Below, in pieces: positions 51,602 through 62,807 of a DNA stretch of 64,000 nt. The stretch comes from Cantharellus purpuraceus (taxonomy: Eukaryota; Basidiomycota; Agaricomycetes; Cantharellales; Hydnaceae). The notes beneath the pieces are model-generated. The model worked only from the letters and a program-made list of their open reading frames with translations, was not told where the DNA came from and ran no database searches. The first letter of the stretch is position 1, and every line of letters starts with the position of its first letter. The stretch spans positions 2,790,001-2,854,000 of the forward strand of contig JALBUN010000023.1 in assembly GCA_025174535.1 (NCBI GenBank), in the 5' to 3' direction. A program made the position numbers and the translations under genes.

Positions 51602-51843
51602 CCTCATGACTTGTGAATTGAATATTCTGATTGGCCATCCATTGTATCTATCACCAATCATGAGGATATTGCCACTCTGACATGTCCTTGAAGATACAAT
51701 CCTGCATATAACCTGGCTATCTTGGATATCTCCCTCCTGACTTTAGGCTTTTATATTCAGAGTATTACTAATACTGTTTGCTATATCTACATAACATTCA
51801 CTGGCTCAGAGTATTCTCCTCAGTCAGAAATCAATCTTGACAG
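51602..51843 (+). repeat. Possible LTR remnant
   Basis: AT-rich sequence ending TCTTGACA, followed by GTATAATTGAACTC. The same GTATA(A/T)TTGAAC text follows LTR-C where the internal region begins, which suggests the end of a related 5' LTR. Confidence 0.35.
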
Positions 51844-51882
51844 TATAATTGAACTCATTACTATAGTCAGGAACCACTCCAC

Positions 51883-52190
51883 TGTGATCATGACCAATCA
51901 GCACCCACAGGTGAATATTCACCAAACCCAATCAGCAGGACCAGCTCAAACACTGCTCCCATTGCCAAGGTGAGCCACATCAGGGCCTCTGCAAGAAGGG
52001 TCTCATTCCAGGCTCTCTGACAAAGAGACTATCCAACTAGTCAAAGAAATGTGAAGAAGCCTGGCATCCCTGTTGATACATGAGCCCAAAACAACCACCC
52101 TGTCACATCCCACTTTTGTGGATGGATTGTCCTGCCCCACAATCTCCAAACCATCTGTCCCAATCACCAATGACCAATGGACCTAGGGGA
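51883..52190 (+). pseudogene. Retroelement gag remnant
   Basis: Plus-strand frames beginning near ATG 51889 (MTNQHPQVNIHQTQ) with stops. Position after an LTR-like end and before a chromodomain fragment suggests a heavily deleted gypsy internal region. No motif is diagnostic. Confidence 0.3.
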
Positions 52191-52318
52191 ATGAGCCCAT
52201 ATGAAGGCACTGATGAAGAGTCCTCATGGATCTCTGCATCTGAACTCAATCACACATCCGAATCCATCTCCAATTTTCACTCCACTTATCCAGACAAACC
52301 TGGCCCTCTTACAAATCT
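52191..52318 (+). pseudogene. Chromovirus pol C-terminus (chromodomain end)
   Basis: YEGTDEESSWISASELNH, then FHSTYPDKPGPL: the C-terminal half of a chromodomain and the usual pol tail. It ends in a stop about 20 bases before the start of antisense-gene-like sequence, giving the natural pol end that copy 2 lacks. Confidence 0.7.
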
Positions 52319-52339
52319 TTAAGTTCCATTACTGATGCT

Positions 52340-53010
52340 AATTCTATTATTTCGCATAATCATTTCATTACAAAGTCACAAAGGAAATTACAAGTCTACC
52401 TCAAACTCCAAAGGAACCTCACTCTGCCCCATTTTGCAGCGCCTTTTGCCAGACTACTGGGATTGTGACAGGAACAAAGGCAGAGACCACATCATTCCTT
52501 TCAACCCCCTTATCCCTGGACTCCTTGACCCCTTCCACCATCTTCACCAAATCACCCAGCATTCCCCCAACCCCATAGACCTGATACAACAATAATAGGT
52601 TGACAGCAAACACACCCAACCCCCCCATTATTCCTGTGGCCAAATTGACAGCTGCAGATGTCATCCAATCCACACTCAGTACCAATGACCCCATCATGAG
52701 AACTAAATTCACTCCATGCCAATCAACCACCTATCATTTCTCCTCACTTGGCATTATCCCAGAACAATACCCCCTGCTGGATGAGGAACAACAGAATGCA
52801 TCTCATTTGCATCATACCTTGCTTTATTTGCCAACCCACATTTCACCTTTGTATCTGGAAGGAACCTCTTGAAGAGTACCTCCCTTCACTGGATCTCCCT
52901 TCCAGGGGCCTTCAGAGGGACCCTCTCTCACTGATCCACCCTTTGGCAGACCACCAGGGGGCCCACCACCCACCTGGTGGTGGTGAGTGGCCAGAAGACA
53001 GGCCACCCCA
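52340..53010 (-). pseudogene. Antisense Zn2Cys6-family gene, diverged C-terminal part
   Basis: Minus strand, with the longest frame 52419-52730. The stretch LYQVYGVGGMLGDLVKMVEGVKE resembles LWWMEGLLVDLVKTMKWKEV of copy 2 in hydrophobic pattern. It lies tail to tail with the chromodomain end and before LTR-F, the same place as in the other elements. Sequence identity is low and the Cys cluster was not found, so this is a positional call. Confidence 0.35.
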
Positions 53011-53668
53011 ATTGGCAAAAGGTGTAGAAAATATGGTTATTGGATGGGGACAGGGTATTAATTTTCTTGTGAGCCCTCCTTTCATCTTCGGGAGGGGAAT
53101 TATATTCAAAAGGGACCATATTATGACAATTGACACTCGTCATAAGTCCCATAAGATGCGGATAAAATCCCATCAAGTTATGAAAGTTTTTCCATATGAC
53201 ATCACTTATTATGAGTATCTGCATCATTTATTTTATCATATGTTTCAATCTTACTAAAAGGCATTCTTATCATGTGATTGCCAAATTGTATATTAGCTAC
53301 AACTGTGTATGAGTATCTAACATCGGATTCACTATTCTTAATCCCTTCCAAGCTGCAAACAAACAGCTTGTGTCAATTTTCTGTCATTCCTGGAATAACT
53401 AGCAAACAACCTATTCAATTTGAAATCTTTTGCATATCCCATTAGGATATTGCATCTATTGCTATCTCAAATTACAAATGATTTGGATCATTACATCCAT
53501 TTCTATTAAGCAAACACTTTTTCGAAGTGTTGCTATTCCCATTTCTGCTCAAATATTTTGCAGAAGTCCCAGTTCTTAACTGCTCCTCTATTCAAAATTT
53601 ATTTCGCCACCATCTCTCACCTTCATTTTACACTCACACACAACACCCCTCCACATCTTATCCTAACA
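53011..53668 (-). repeat. LTR-F, partial
   Basis: Reverse complement of LTR-F: CACAACACCCCTCCACATC to TCCTAACA at the right end. The left end is not resolved. In this orientation it would be the 3' LTR of the element whose pol tail is at 52191-52318. Confidence 0.7.
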
Positions 53669-53689
53669 CATTAGTCCATCTGATCAACA

Positions 53690-53774
53690 CCATTGTTTCC
53701 ACCCATCTGTCTCTGGTTTCATTGATGCATCAGCCTCACCATAGGAACCCAGACACCCACCCATCCCCATCAGA
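53690..53774 (-). repeat. LTR-C fragment
   Basis: About 85 bases of LTR-C text (TTGATGCATCAGCCTCACC, TAGGAACCCAGACA). Confidence 0.6.
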
Positions 53775-54347
53775 TGTTAAATCCTGTAACACCAAGTCTG
53801 ATCCCCAGACTCCATCCCCACCTCCTCCTACTCCATGTCCATCAACTCCATCTCTGACAACCCTGAACTCCATCTATTGTTCTCTTGATAAGTAGTTTCC
53901 TAGTTATGGGTTACAATAACTTTCATCTTTTATTGATTAATTATAGCTTGGACTTGAGGCCAAACTCTGAACTCCTTTCCATATTGTATTCCATATCTGC
54001 ACTATTGTTCTCTCCAGATTTCTCATTTGATTCTCTGTATACTTATACAGGCTATTTTCTGTATGTTACAGTAGTTTGTATATTGACTAAGTTTGACCCC
54101 ATCATCCTCTTGGTTGCTAGCTTCTTGACAAGTTGAACTCCAGATCCCTGATCCAACTCTGTACCTCTGAACTCCAAGATATTGGACTGACAATCTGAGG
54201 GGACACAACACACAAGTTGAAGCCAAGTCCACTCAATCCAACTAAATAGTTATTGCACCTCTCTGTCTCCAGTTGAACTGAAACATCCCATATACCTCTA
54301 GCAAACTCTGGTTACCTCCTTGAACTCTGTTTTTCAGCCACTTTACA
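53775..54347 (-). repeat. LTR-E
   Basis: 573 bp, TGTTAAATCCTGTAACACC to CCACTTTACA. No matching flanking duplication (TCAGA versus TGGCA). It abuts family A integrase sequence. Confidence 0.85.
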
Positions 54348-54880
54348 TGGCAGATAATGGGAGTGAAACTCCTCATGTCCACAGCATTCCATTCACAAAT
54401 AGATGGAGCGATGGAATGAGCAAATTGTTCCATCGCCAAATACTTCGTACCATTGTACAAAGTGATCAGAAAGATTGGGCACATATGTCTACCTCTCAAT
54501 GAAAAACTTGACTCTGCCTAAGGGTAGAACCAGCAAACTAGTGCCCAGATATATTGGGCCCTATAAAATAATCAAAGCCCATAATAAAGCTTCAACAGTG
54601 ACACTGGAACTGCCACCAGAACTGACTAGTAGGCATATTATGCCTACATTCCATGTCAGTCTCATTTGACCATATGTGCCAAATGATGAGATGAGATTCC
54701 CAAAATGGGAAGCAAAGTCATTTTATGACTTTGGGAATGATGATGAGCAGGAGTGGCTCATTGATGAAATCATTGCTCATTGGTGGATAAGTGGTAAAGA
54801 GCTTGAATTTCAAGTTCTATGGACGTTGGGAGACATCACCTGAGAACCTTACACATCATGTAAGCTTCAAGGGGTGATTT
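54348..54880 (+). pseudogene. Family A pol fragment: integrase end and chromodomain, second copy
   Basis: Matches 42180-43000 with an internal deletion of about 300 bases near 54480. Landmarks: ADNGSETPHVHSIPFTNRWS, LVPRYIGPYKIIKAHNKAS, RHIMPTFHVSLI, EWLIDEIIAHWWISGKELEF, then WTLGDIT*EPYTSC with one stop. Confidence 0.82.
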
Positions 54881-54884
54881 GAGT

Positions 54885-55345
54885 GTGAGAACTACCTCAT
54901 AGATGGTAGTTCTCAGAGAGATGGAGCCCCAAAGATTTAATGGGGCTCAAGGTGGAGAAGTGGAGCTACCAAGAATAAAGGTAGGTCCTAGCAGGATGTG
55001 ACAAGAGCTACCATCAATGATGGTAGCTCAATGAGAGGAGGAGGAACTACCTCAACTAATGGTAGTTCCTAGCAGAATGCAACAAGAGCTACCATCAATG
55101 ATGGTAGCTCAATGAGGGGAGGAGGAACTACCTCAACTAATGGTAGTTCCTAGATAAGGATAGAGCTACCATAATAACAGGCAGCTCAATGGCAGAAAAA
55201 AAAAAAAAACTGCTCCCATAGGGAGCAGTTCACTGTCATGCTACTCATAGTAGCATGAAAGGGGTAAGCAATAATTAATCATGTTACACCCATGTGACGT
55301 AGTCACTGGAAAAATTCTCAATAAAGAATTTTCAAGCTCAGACGT
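54885..55345 (+). other. Serial hairpin spacer between pol and ORF2, copy 2
   Basis: Same order of stem-loops as 43005-43390. In addition an approximately 80-base unit with two hairpins (GAGCTACCATCAATGATGGTAGCTC type and GAACTACC...GGTAGTTC) is tandemly duplicated at about 55005-55165. A run of 14 A interrupts the AACTGCTCC hairpin region. Confidence 0.85.
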
Positions 55346-55395
55346 AAAAGGCTAGCAGTGCTTCTTCAAACCACCACAACCCCCCCTCCATCAAA

Positions 55396-56795
55396 ATGTC
55401 ATCTCTCAGAAGGGAGATGATGGATGCTCAGGATGAGCAGACAATGGAAGTTGAACAAACTTCCACAGCTGCAGCACCAGTAACTAGTGCTGCAGATATG
55501 ATCAGGGGTCATCAAGAGATGACCTGGAAAATTGGCCGATGGCACAGTGGCACTGCCATCCATCACCCACACGAGTGCAACAAGTGCAACACATATGTGA
55601 AACACTTAATTGAGGCCCAAAATGGAGGCCAACTATATCTTTCCACTGCTTCAATGGAAAGGGCATTAAGAGTTGCATGGCCATGACTTATACACAACAT
55701 TGAAGATGATGTTGTGACACCTTATCGTGGGGACTATGATAAGATGTCAAGGACAACTTGGACCTGTTTGTGCAGGTCCAAGAACTTGAAGGACTTCTCA
55801 ACAATGAGAAGTCCAAAGTAACTTGTCTCAGAGATGAGTTAAAAACACTGAATGAGGCTGCTGATAGAGCACCTCCTATGTTCAAAACCAAGCTCACAAT
55901 GGTGCACTTGGCCCCAGTAGCATTGCTATTGTGTGCTACAGCAGGCAAATCATTGCCTGTCATTATGCCATCACAACCTATGGCTTCATCATCATGGGAA
56001 ATGATTGACCTCACCAAAGGGGACAATCGCTCAAGCAAACTGCCTTGGGTCAACCCTCAAGAGTTTGAGGGTCAAAATTGGGACAACACCAACCCAATTT
56101 TGGAGGGATACAACCATGATCATGGTCTCCTCCTGGCTAGCATCCCCAAGGGTGCTAAGAAACTGGGCAAACTCAAAGAGTTTGCCCTATCCAAAATTGA
56201 AGCTGAGATTGATCAGCTTTGAAAGGAATACATGACTGGTGATCCCAGCCATACATTAAAAGACCCAGCATTGATGGATGTGGCTGCAAAAGGCCACTCC
56301 TAAGAAGGGTTCTTCTGCATTCAAGAAGAACCTCTGGACTATGTTCCAGAATCCTGGCCACTGGGAATTATTGACCAGTGGCCAAAAGTTCTCACCAACT
56401 CTTGGTGACACCTTTTGCACTTCAGTCACTGGAATGTATGATTGTGGGAATCGCCCCCCCAAAGAACATACTGAACTAGAGCTTGCACTCTGGTTTGGGC
56501 AATCAGGAGGCATCACCCCTGATCATGCTGCTATTTTAGGGGAGTTTGCTAAACATATCACCTCTGGAGCAGCTTTTAACCAGCCCTCCAGGGTTGGTAA
56601 GCAAAAGCAGGAGACTCAGGGAGTCTCCCAAGCAGCTAATAAAGCTGCTAAACACTCTCTTGCTGAGTGTTTAGGTCATGATCAACTTAATTGTGAACTC
56701 AATCAGGATGCTGTGGTAGCAATTGCATCCTCCTCATCCATTCAAGTGGATAAGGATACTGCAATAATGTTGGGGATGACTGAGAGCCATCCCCC
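55396..56795 (+). pseudogene. Family A ORF2, copy 2
   Basis: ATG 55396 (MSSLRREMMDAQDEQTMEVE); in copy 1 the first ATG is ATA. The His/Cys cluster reads HHPHECNKCNTYVKH, followed by a coiled coil (LFVQVQELEGLLNNEKSK) and SSWEMIDLTKGDNRSSKLPW. A deletion near 56272 removes the middle, and then the C-terminal WLQKATPKKGSSAFKK to SIQVDKDTAIML part is open for about 180 codons. Stops at 55684 and 56221 and one or two frameshifts inactivate it. Amino-acid conservation between copies exceeds that of flanking DNA at many positions. Confidence 0.72.
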
Positions 56796-56796
56796 T

Positions 56797-57011
56797 TGTA
56801 TGGGAACTGGTTTTCCCTTAAAAGATCTTGTTTAAAGTCCTGAAACTGTACAATTTTGCTTCATGGCCTTAAAATATCAGCATATATGTGCTGCTTTCTC
56901 TTGATTCAGGGCCATTCAAATATTCTCTATTTTTTCATATTTTTTCAGGAATTTTCCATGCAGAAATGAGTCTACACTTATTGTTCTGCTGGGCAAAGTT
57001 TTGGGACCCAC
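56797..57011 (+). repeat. Repeat I, copy 2
   Basis: See 19310-19575. It begins TATGGGAACTGG directly after truncated family A ORF2. Confidence 0.55.
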
Positions 57012-57049
57012 ATGGACCCACAAACCTTCGCAGATGTCAACAGCTTCAA

Positions 57050-57513
57050 AGTCAGAATATTCTAATAGAATATGCAAAAATATTTGAAGTTGTTAAGATC
57101 GTTTAGGAGTTATTCCAGGAATGACCGAAAAGTGACACAAGTTGTTTGATTTACAACTTGGAAGGGATAAACACAAAGAATCTGATACAGATACTTGTAC
57201 ATAGTTATAGCTAATATACAATTTGGCAATCACATGATAAGAAAGCCTTTTGGTGAGATTGAAACATATGATGAAAGAAATGATGCGGATACTCATAATA
57301 AGTGATGTCATATGGAAAAACTTTTATAACTTAATGGGATTTTATCCACATCTTGTGGGACTTATGACGAGTGTCAATCGTCATAATATGGTCCCTTTGG
57401 AATAGAATTTCCCCCCCAAAGATGAAAGGAGGGCTCACAAGAAAATTAATACCTCTTTAAGGACTTTTCATGCCTCTTTACTTCTTTTACACCTTTAGAA
57501 TATATTCTTGACA
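57050..57513 (+). repeat. LTR-F, 5'-truncated
   Basis: Runs from AATATTCTAATAGAATATGC through TTATTCCAGGAATGAC to TATTCTTGACA at 57513, matching the right half of the LTR-F at 26312-27129. Confidence 0.7.
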
Positions 57514-57950
57514 GTACAGAGTTGGATCAGGGATCCAAAGTTGAACTTGTCAAGAAGGTACTTTGTCAAGAAGCTAGCAGCCAAGAAGTTGATGGGGTAA
57601 ATCTTAGTCAATATACAAACTACTGTAACATACAGCGAGTAGCCCATATAAGTATGTGAGGAATTTAATGATAAAACTAAAAGTGATAGGACAATAAGAC
57701 AGATGTGGAATATAACATGGAAAGGAGTTTGGAGTTTGGACTTAAGTCTGAACTAATACTAAGCAATATAAAAGGTAGCAGTCTGTTGTAATCCATAAGA
57801 AGAAACTACTTATATGGAGAACAATAAATGGAGTTCAGGGTTGATGGAGGCAGAGTTGATGGCAGCAGAGTAGATGGAGATGGAGTAGATGGAGATGGAG
57901 TAGATGGAGATGGTGTCTGGAGATCAGACTTGGTGTTACAGGCTGTAACA
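57514..57950 (+). repeat. LTR-E, 5'-truncated
   Basis: Begins within LTR-E at AGAGTTGGATCAGGGATCC and ends GGCTGTAACA at 57950. It carries an extra tandem GAGATGGAGTAGATG repeat. Confidence 0.75.
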
Positions 57951-58159
57951 TGAAGTGGCTAAATCATGTAGCACCCTTTTGCTATTGGAGTAGTCATTTG
58001 CAATGGGTGCCTCTGACAAACCAATTTCAACTCTTGACAGTACCCCCTCCTAGCTTCCAAAGGTACCCTACAGTTTTGGGAGGGGACCATTCCACCTTTG
58101 TTCACTAATTGTCACAACCTGGAATTATCTCCTGCCTCCCTTTGGTCTGTGCATGGTGT

Positions 58160-59500
58160 GGGTGTCTAGGGCATCAAAGATATAAATTCATAACACAATG
58201 AAGGATGCTCTATCATTGAACTCATGGCTATGCATGTCAAATCTACACCCAACACTTTTGTGACCATGCTTGAAAAGACAGAAGCATTAGTGAATCCGAT
58301 TCCTGAGGAGTGCAAATCATTAACCAAGGAGATTAGGTCCTGGATCATGACTTCAGAAGCCCATTTGATGAGTAGTGATTCCATTCTAGAGGATACCCAT
58401 CAATACTGATTCACCATGTTACAGGCAATTATGAAGGAGGAAATCCATGTTCAGGCAGTGATTGATTGCAAGTTCCAATGTCCCATCATTGTTGATACCC
58501 TCAAAGATTTGATCAAGGCCATGAAGAGCTGGCTACAGTCCCTGAGTTCCATTACTATAGATCCAACATTGATTTTGCATGCTTCAAAGTCTCCAGGTAC
58601 ATGTGTGCTTTTATTTCCACAGTTCCATGATTGACTTTTGTTGTATAGCTGGGTCTCCCACTCCTATTCCTCTTGCGACCTTGATCACAGACACTGCTAT
58701 TCCTTCCCAACAATCATCTTGATGAACCGCTGCCTCCATCACCATCAAAGGGATTGATGCCCCATGCTGGGAAACAGCAAATGACCTGGGTTCTGTCAGA
58801 TGATGATGGTGTGCTCGATGGAGCCATAGTGCAGGATTCAAAGGGTGCAGAGGTGATAGGTTGAGGAAAGGTTGGGGAGGCCCATTATTTAGAGGCCCAG
58901 TTTTGATATCCAGCAAGTACTTATTGCTTATCAGATATGGTCTATGTTCAGGTTTGTCAGGCCTTCTCCCCAAGTCTTGTTCATTCATATTGACTGTTTT
59001 TCACAATAGGGCAAGGAAGTTGATCAAGCTGGGTGATGTGGGCAATGCACATGCTATGACCATAAGTGCAGTGGCTGGGTAGGGTTCACTTGTGGGCAAT
59101 GCATCCAAGATAAGCAATGATGTGGCAAGGAGCCATGTAAGCTTTCCTTAGGCCTATCTGCATGCCTTTGTTAATGTTCCTTGTGCAGTTATTCCTCCTG
59201 AAGCATGAAAGCATCATAAGGTGGTGCTGATGACTTCTCACAAGCCTGTTGAGGTTTCCATTCCTTGGACATCATGATGTGTGGATAAGCAGAAGGTGGG
59301 TGAAGATGGGTGGTGGAGGATAACTGGGAGGATTGTATGTCATGGGGTGCAGAAGTGATGAGGAAGTTGAGGAAAGCTATAGTGGATGTTGTGAACTGGC
59401 AGGTGGAAATGGTGAATATAATTTGCTGAAGGATTTAGGGGATTCATCTGTCATATAAATCATAATAAAAGAGCAAGAAATAAGGAGGATTATTTGTTCT
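58160..59500 (+). other. Unrecognised, possibly coding remnants
   Basis: Several short plus-strand frames follow each other: from 58224 (MAMHVKSTPNTFVTMLEKTE), from 58416 (MLQAIMKEEIHVQAV) and 58861. Composition is protein-like and differs from LTR text. They could be exons or a decayed gene of an unidentified element. No domain is recognised. It is interrupted at 59573 by LTR-D. Confidence 0.3.
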
Positions 59501-59572
59501 GATATCTTTAATAAAAGAAAACAAAGAAATGAGGCAGAGAGACATTATGAAAAGAGATAGTGACATAGATAT

Positions 59573-60282
59573 TGTTGAAAATTTCGCCTTGCTGGGGAAG
59601 TGTAGAGAGTAGATTTCGAATAATGACAGAGGGAGTGATGGGAACTGGGTGTATGTGTAGTCGAATGGAAGATATATCTTGGGAGTATCCTCGTACGAAG
59701 TTTGATGAGATTTGGTGTAGTCCTCGTCTAGATATTGACAATTTGAGCAGGGATCAGGAGCAGATGACTCGAACGAGAGTAAATGCTTAATAGAAAATCA
59801 ACCAGTGGAGCTTAGGCTTCGCAAACTCGGATTCGAATAGATGTTGCAATACTTTAGAAGAGTATGCAAAGGCTTGAAGAAATTCGAGTTCGTTCTGGAG
59901 TTATTCCAGAAACGAGTAGTTCAGACACAGTCAATGAAAACAAGTGAGAGTAAATTCTCTAATCCATTTCATATCTAGCTAAGCGTGTTTTATACAAGAT
60001 ATGTGTCTTTAGAACATGTGATAAAAGTCCTGAATCATTTGAAACATGGGAAGGAAACTTGTGATAAAAATGAAATGGGGGTGGAGCCAATAGGGAAAAA
60101 ATGACGAAATAAAATATAAAAGAAATATAGGAGAATAATCTGATGGGTGTGGAACTTACAGGGGCTTCTCCTCTTCCCTCCTAACCATTTCCCCTCGCTT
60201 TCCTACCTCCCCCTCAACCTCCTGAGCCTCCTATGTGCTCCTGTTCCCCCTATCTCCTAACCCCTTTCTCCCATAATCAACA
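59573..60282 (+). repeat. Solo LTR-D
   Basis: 710 bp, TGTTGAAAATTTCGCC to AATCAACA, flanked by GATAT at 59568-59572 and 60283-60287. Confidence 0.93.
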
Positions 60283-60377
60283 GATATGTGCACACTCCCT
60301 CAAACCCATTCCTTATAGAGGGTTGATTCCTCCTGGTTTGTGGGGATACCATGTGTGGAATTTGCAAATTCATTGGG

Positions 60378-61708
60378 TGTTAATGTGCTGGAATGCTCAG
60401 AAGTTCAAAAGGAGTAACTGGAGTTAGGCTGCTAGTAATAGAGAGAAGTGGGACTTTACTGTTCCAGTTCAACCAGAGACAGAGTGGGAGCAATACTATT
60501 GAGTCAGATTGAGTGGACTTGGCTTCAACTTGTGTGTTGCATCCCCTTGGATCATCGGTCCAATATTTCAGAGTTTGGAGTATGGAGTTGGATCAGGGAT
60601 CCAGAGTTCAACTTGTCAAGAAGGTACTTGTCAAGAAGCTAGCAACCAAGAAGTTGATGGGCAAATCTTAGTTGATATATGAACTACTGTAATAGACAGA
60701 AAGTAGCCCATATAAGTATGTGGAGAATTGAATACTAAAACTAAAACGAAAAACAATAAGATGGATATAGAGTACAACATGGAAGTTTGCAGTTTGGACC
60801 CAAGTCTGAACTATACTAAACAATATAAAAGAAGGGGTTTGTTGTACCCCATAAGAAGAAACTACTTATGGAGAACAATAAGAAAAGGAGTTTGGAGTTG
60901 ACAAAAGTGGAGTTGACAGAGATGAAGTAGGGAGATGGAGTTGGAGATGGAGTCTGGAGATTGGACTTGGTATTACAGGATGTAACTGTTGAAAAAATTT
61001 CGCCTTGCTGGGGGTGTGTGGAGAATAGATTTCGAATAGAGATAGAGGGAGTGATGGGAACTGGATGTATGCATAGTCTAATTGAAGATATACTTGAGTA
61101 GTATCTTCTTACGAAGTTTGATGAGATTTGGTGTGATCTTCGTCTAGATATTGACAATTTGAGCAGGGATCAGGAGCAGATGACTCGAACGAGAGTAAAT
61201 GCTTAATAGAAAATCAACCAGTGGAGCTTAGGCTTCGCAAATATACTCTGGAAGAGTATGCAAAATATTGTAGAAATACACGTTCGTTCTGGAGTTATTC
61301 CAGAAACGAATAGTTCAGACACAGTCAACAAAAACAGGTGAGAGCAAATTCTCTAGTCCATTGCATATCTAGCTAGGCGTGTTTTATACAAGATATGCAT
61401 GCTAATAACTCGTGATAAGGGTTCTGTGTCATGTGAATAAAGGGAAAGTGATTTATGATAAAAAGAATGGGGGGGTGATGTCAAATAGGGAAAAAATGAT
61501 GAAATAAATCAAAAGAAAAATTAGGGTGAATGTTCAGATCATTGTGGAGCTTACAGGGACTCCTCCTTTCCCCTCTCAGTCATTTCCCCTCGTCTCCTTA
61601 TCCCCTCCTAAGCTCCTGAGCCTCCTATATGCTCCTATCCCTCCTATCCCCTCTATTCCCCCCTCTCCTTTTCTCCCCAGAAGTCCGGTCTTCCAAATAA
61701 CAGTAACA
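60378..61708 (+). repeat. LTR-E, 3' LTR of a minus-strand family E element, split by LTR-D
   Basis: LTR-E is 60378-60986 plus 61708, TGTTAATGTGCTGG to GTAACA. The base after it, GTATCTCCCTTCTAG, matches the GTATCTCTCCATTT that follows LTR-C beside antisense gene copy 2. So this is the element end next to the antisense gene. Confidence 0.8.
60987..61702 (+). repeat. Solo LTR-D inside LTR-E
   Basis: 716 bp, TGTTGAAAAAATTTCGCC to CCAAATAACA, flanked by GTAAC at 60982-60986 and 61703-61707. Confidence 0.94.
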
Positions 61709-61752
61709 GTATCTCCCTTCTAGATTGAACCCATGAGATCTTAGTCAGCATC

Positions 61753-62796
61753 ATGGGAAAATTGGCGGTGTATGTGTTTGAATTGGCACACAAGGCTGGC
61801 CAAATTATTAAATGTGTGTCACCATCTGATATGCCCTCTGCCGAAGAACTTCACCAGCAACATGCCGCATTGGACAAGTTGATCATGGAGGCTGACACCA
61901 CAGAGAAAAAGAAGGCAGAAGAGGAAAAGAGGATCGTGAGGGAGGTAGCAGCTTGCAAGAAGGCCGCTGAGGCAGCTCAGATTAGGGTGGAGGCTGCGAG
62001 GAAGAGGGCCTTATCAAGAATGGTTGTGAAAGGCAAGGAGGTGACCAAGGATCTTGACAAAGAGTCCAAGTTGGACCTCATATGCAATACATGCATCAAG
62101 CATGATGATGTGTGTGAGTGGGCAACGGTGAGTGGAATAGTGACTGGATGTTGAGATATCATACTGATTGTTATTTTGTATCTCCTAGACTGGAAAAGCA
62201 TGCTCCTGCCTTGCATGCCAGTCAAACCGGCTGAGGTAAAGGGTAGTGCTCCTCCTTGACAGAAACATGATCACAAGGAGGGCAGCAGTGCAGTGGATCC
62301 TTCTCCAAAACAACGACGGACTTGGGCAGCAAGTATAGGTCCTATTGCAGAGAGCATTCCCTCTGCATTGGTTAAAGCCATGCAGGATGTCAGTATCAAT
62401 GCGGCTGCGGTGGCCCATTGACTGATTGAGGTTTCTGAGCAGGCCAAGAGGATGAACATGGCTCTCCAGGGCATCGAGACCTATATGGGTGAGCTCACAG
62501 GAATGTTTCACCATCATACAATGGGACAGAGGTGGGGTCCACTCCAGTGGGAGTTAGATACGCTGGAGTTGGAAGCTCTGGGCACTGTATATGACATGGA
62601 CTTGAATTCCTCAGGGTCTTGGGACTCCTCGGAAAATCTCAATAGATTGGATGATGAGAGGTGGTGGTCATGGGAGGAGATAGATAGGATGCTGAGGGAG
62701 CAGGAGTTGGAATTGGAGAATCTGGAGAAGGAGGGAACGGTGGATGGAAAATCAGAGGAGTTGGGTGTTGGAGAATCAGAGATAGAGGAGAAGTGA
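61753..62796 (+). pseudogene. Antisense Zn2Cys6-like gene, copy 3 (in family E)
   Basis: ATG 61753 (MGKLAVYVFELAHKAG). A Lys/Glu/Ala coiled coil (KKKAEEEKRIVREVAACKKA) is followed by a Cys motif CNTCIKHDDVCEW. A 60-bp intron with canonical ends (about 62129-62189, GTGAGTGG to TCTCCTAG) joins it to TGKACSCLACQSNRLR. The first half fits C-x2-C-x6-C of Zn2Cys6; the second half is shortened. Downstream frames have stops (62260, 62421), then an open acidic C-terminus of about 115 residues ending EIEEK. It is tail to tail with minus-strand pol at 62808. Divergent from copies 1 and 2 in sequence but the same order of parts. Confidence 0.6.
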
Positions 62797-62807
62797 GAAT
62801 GTGATGA

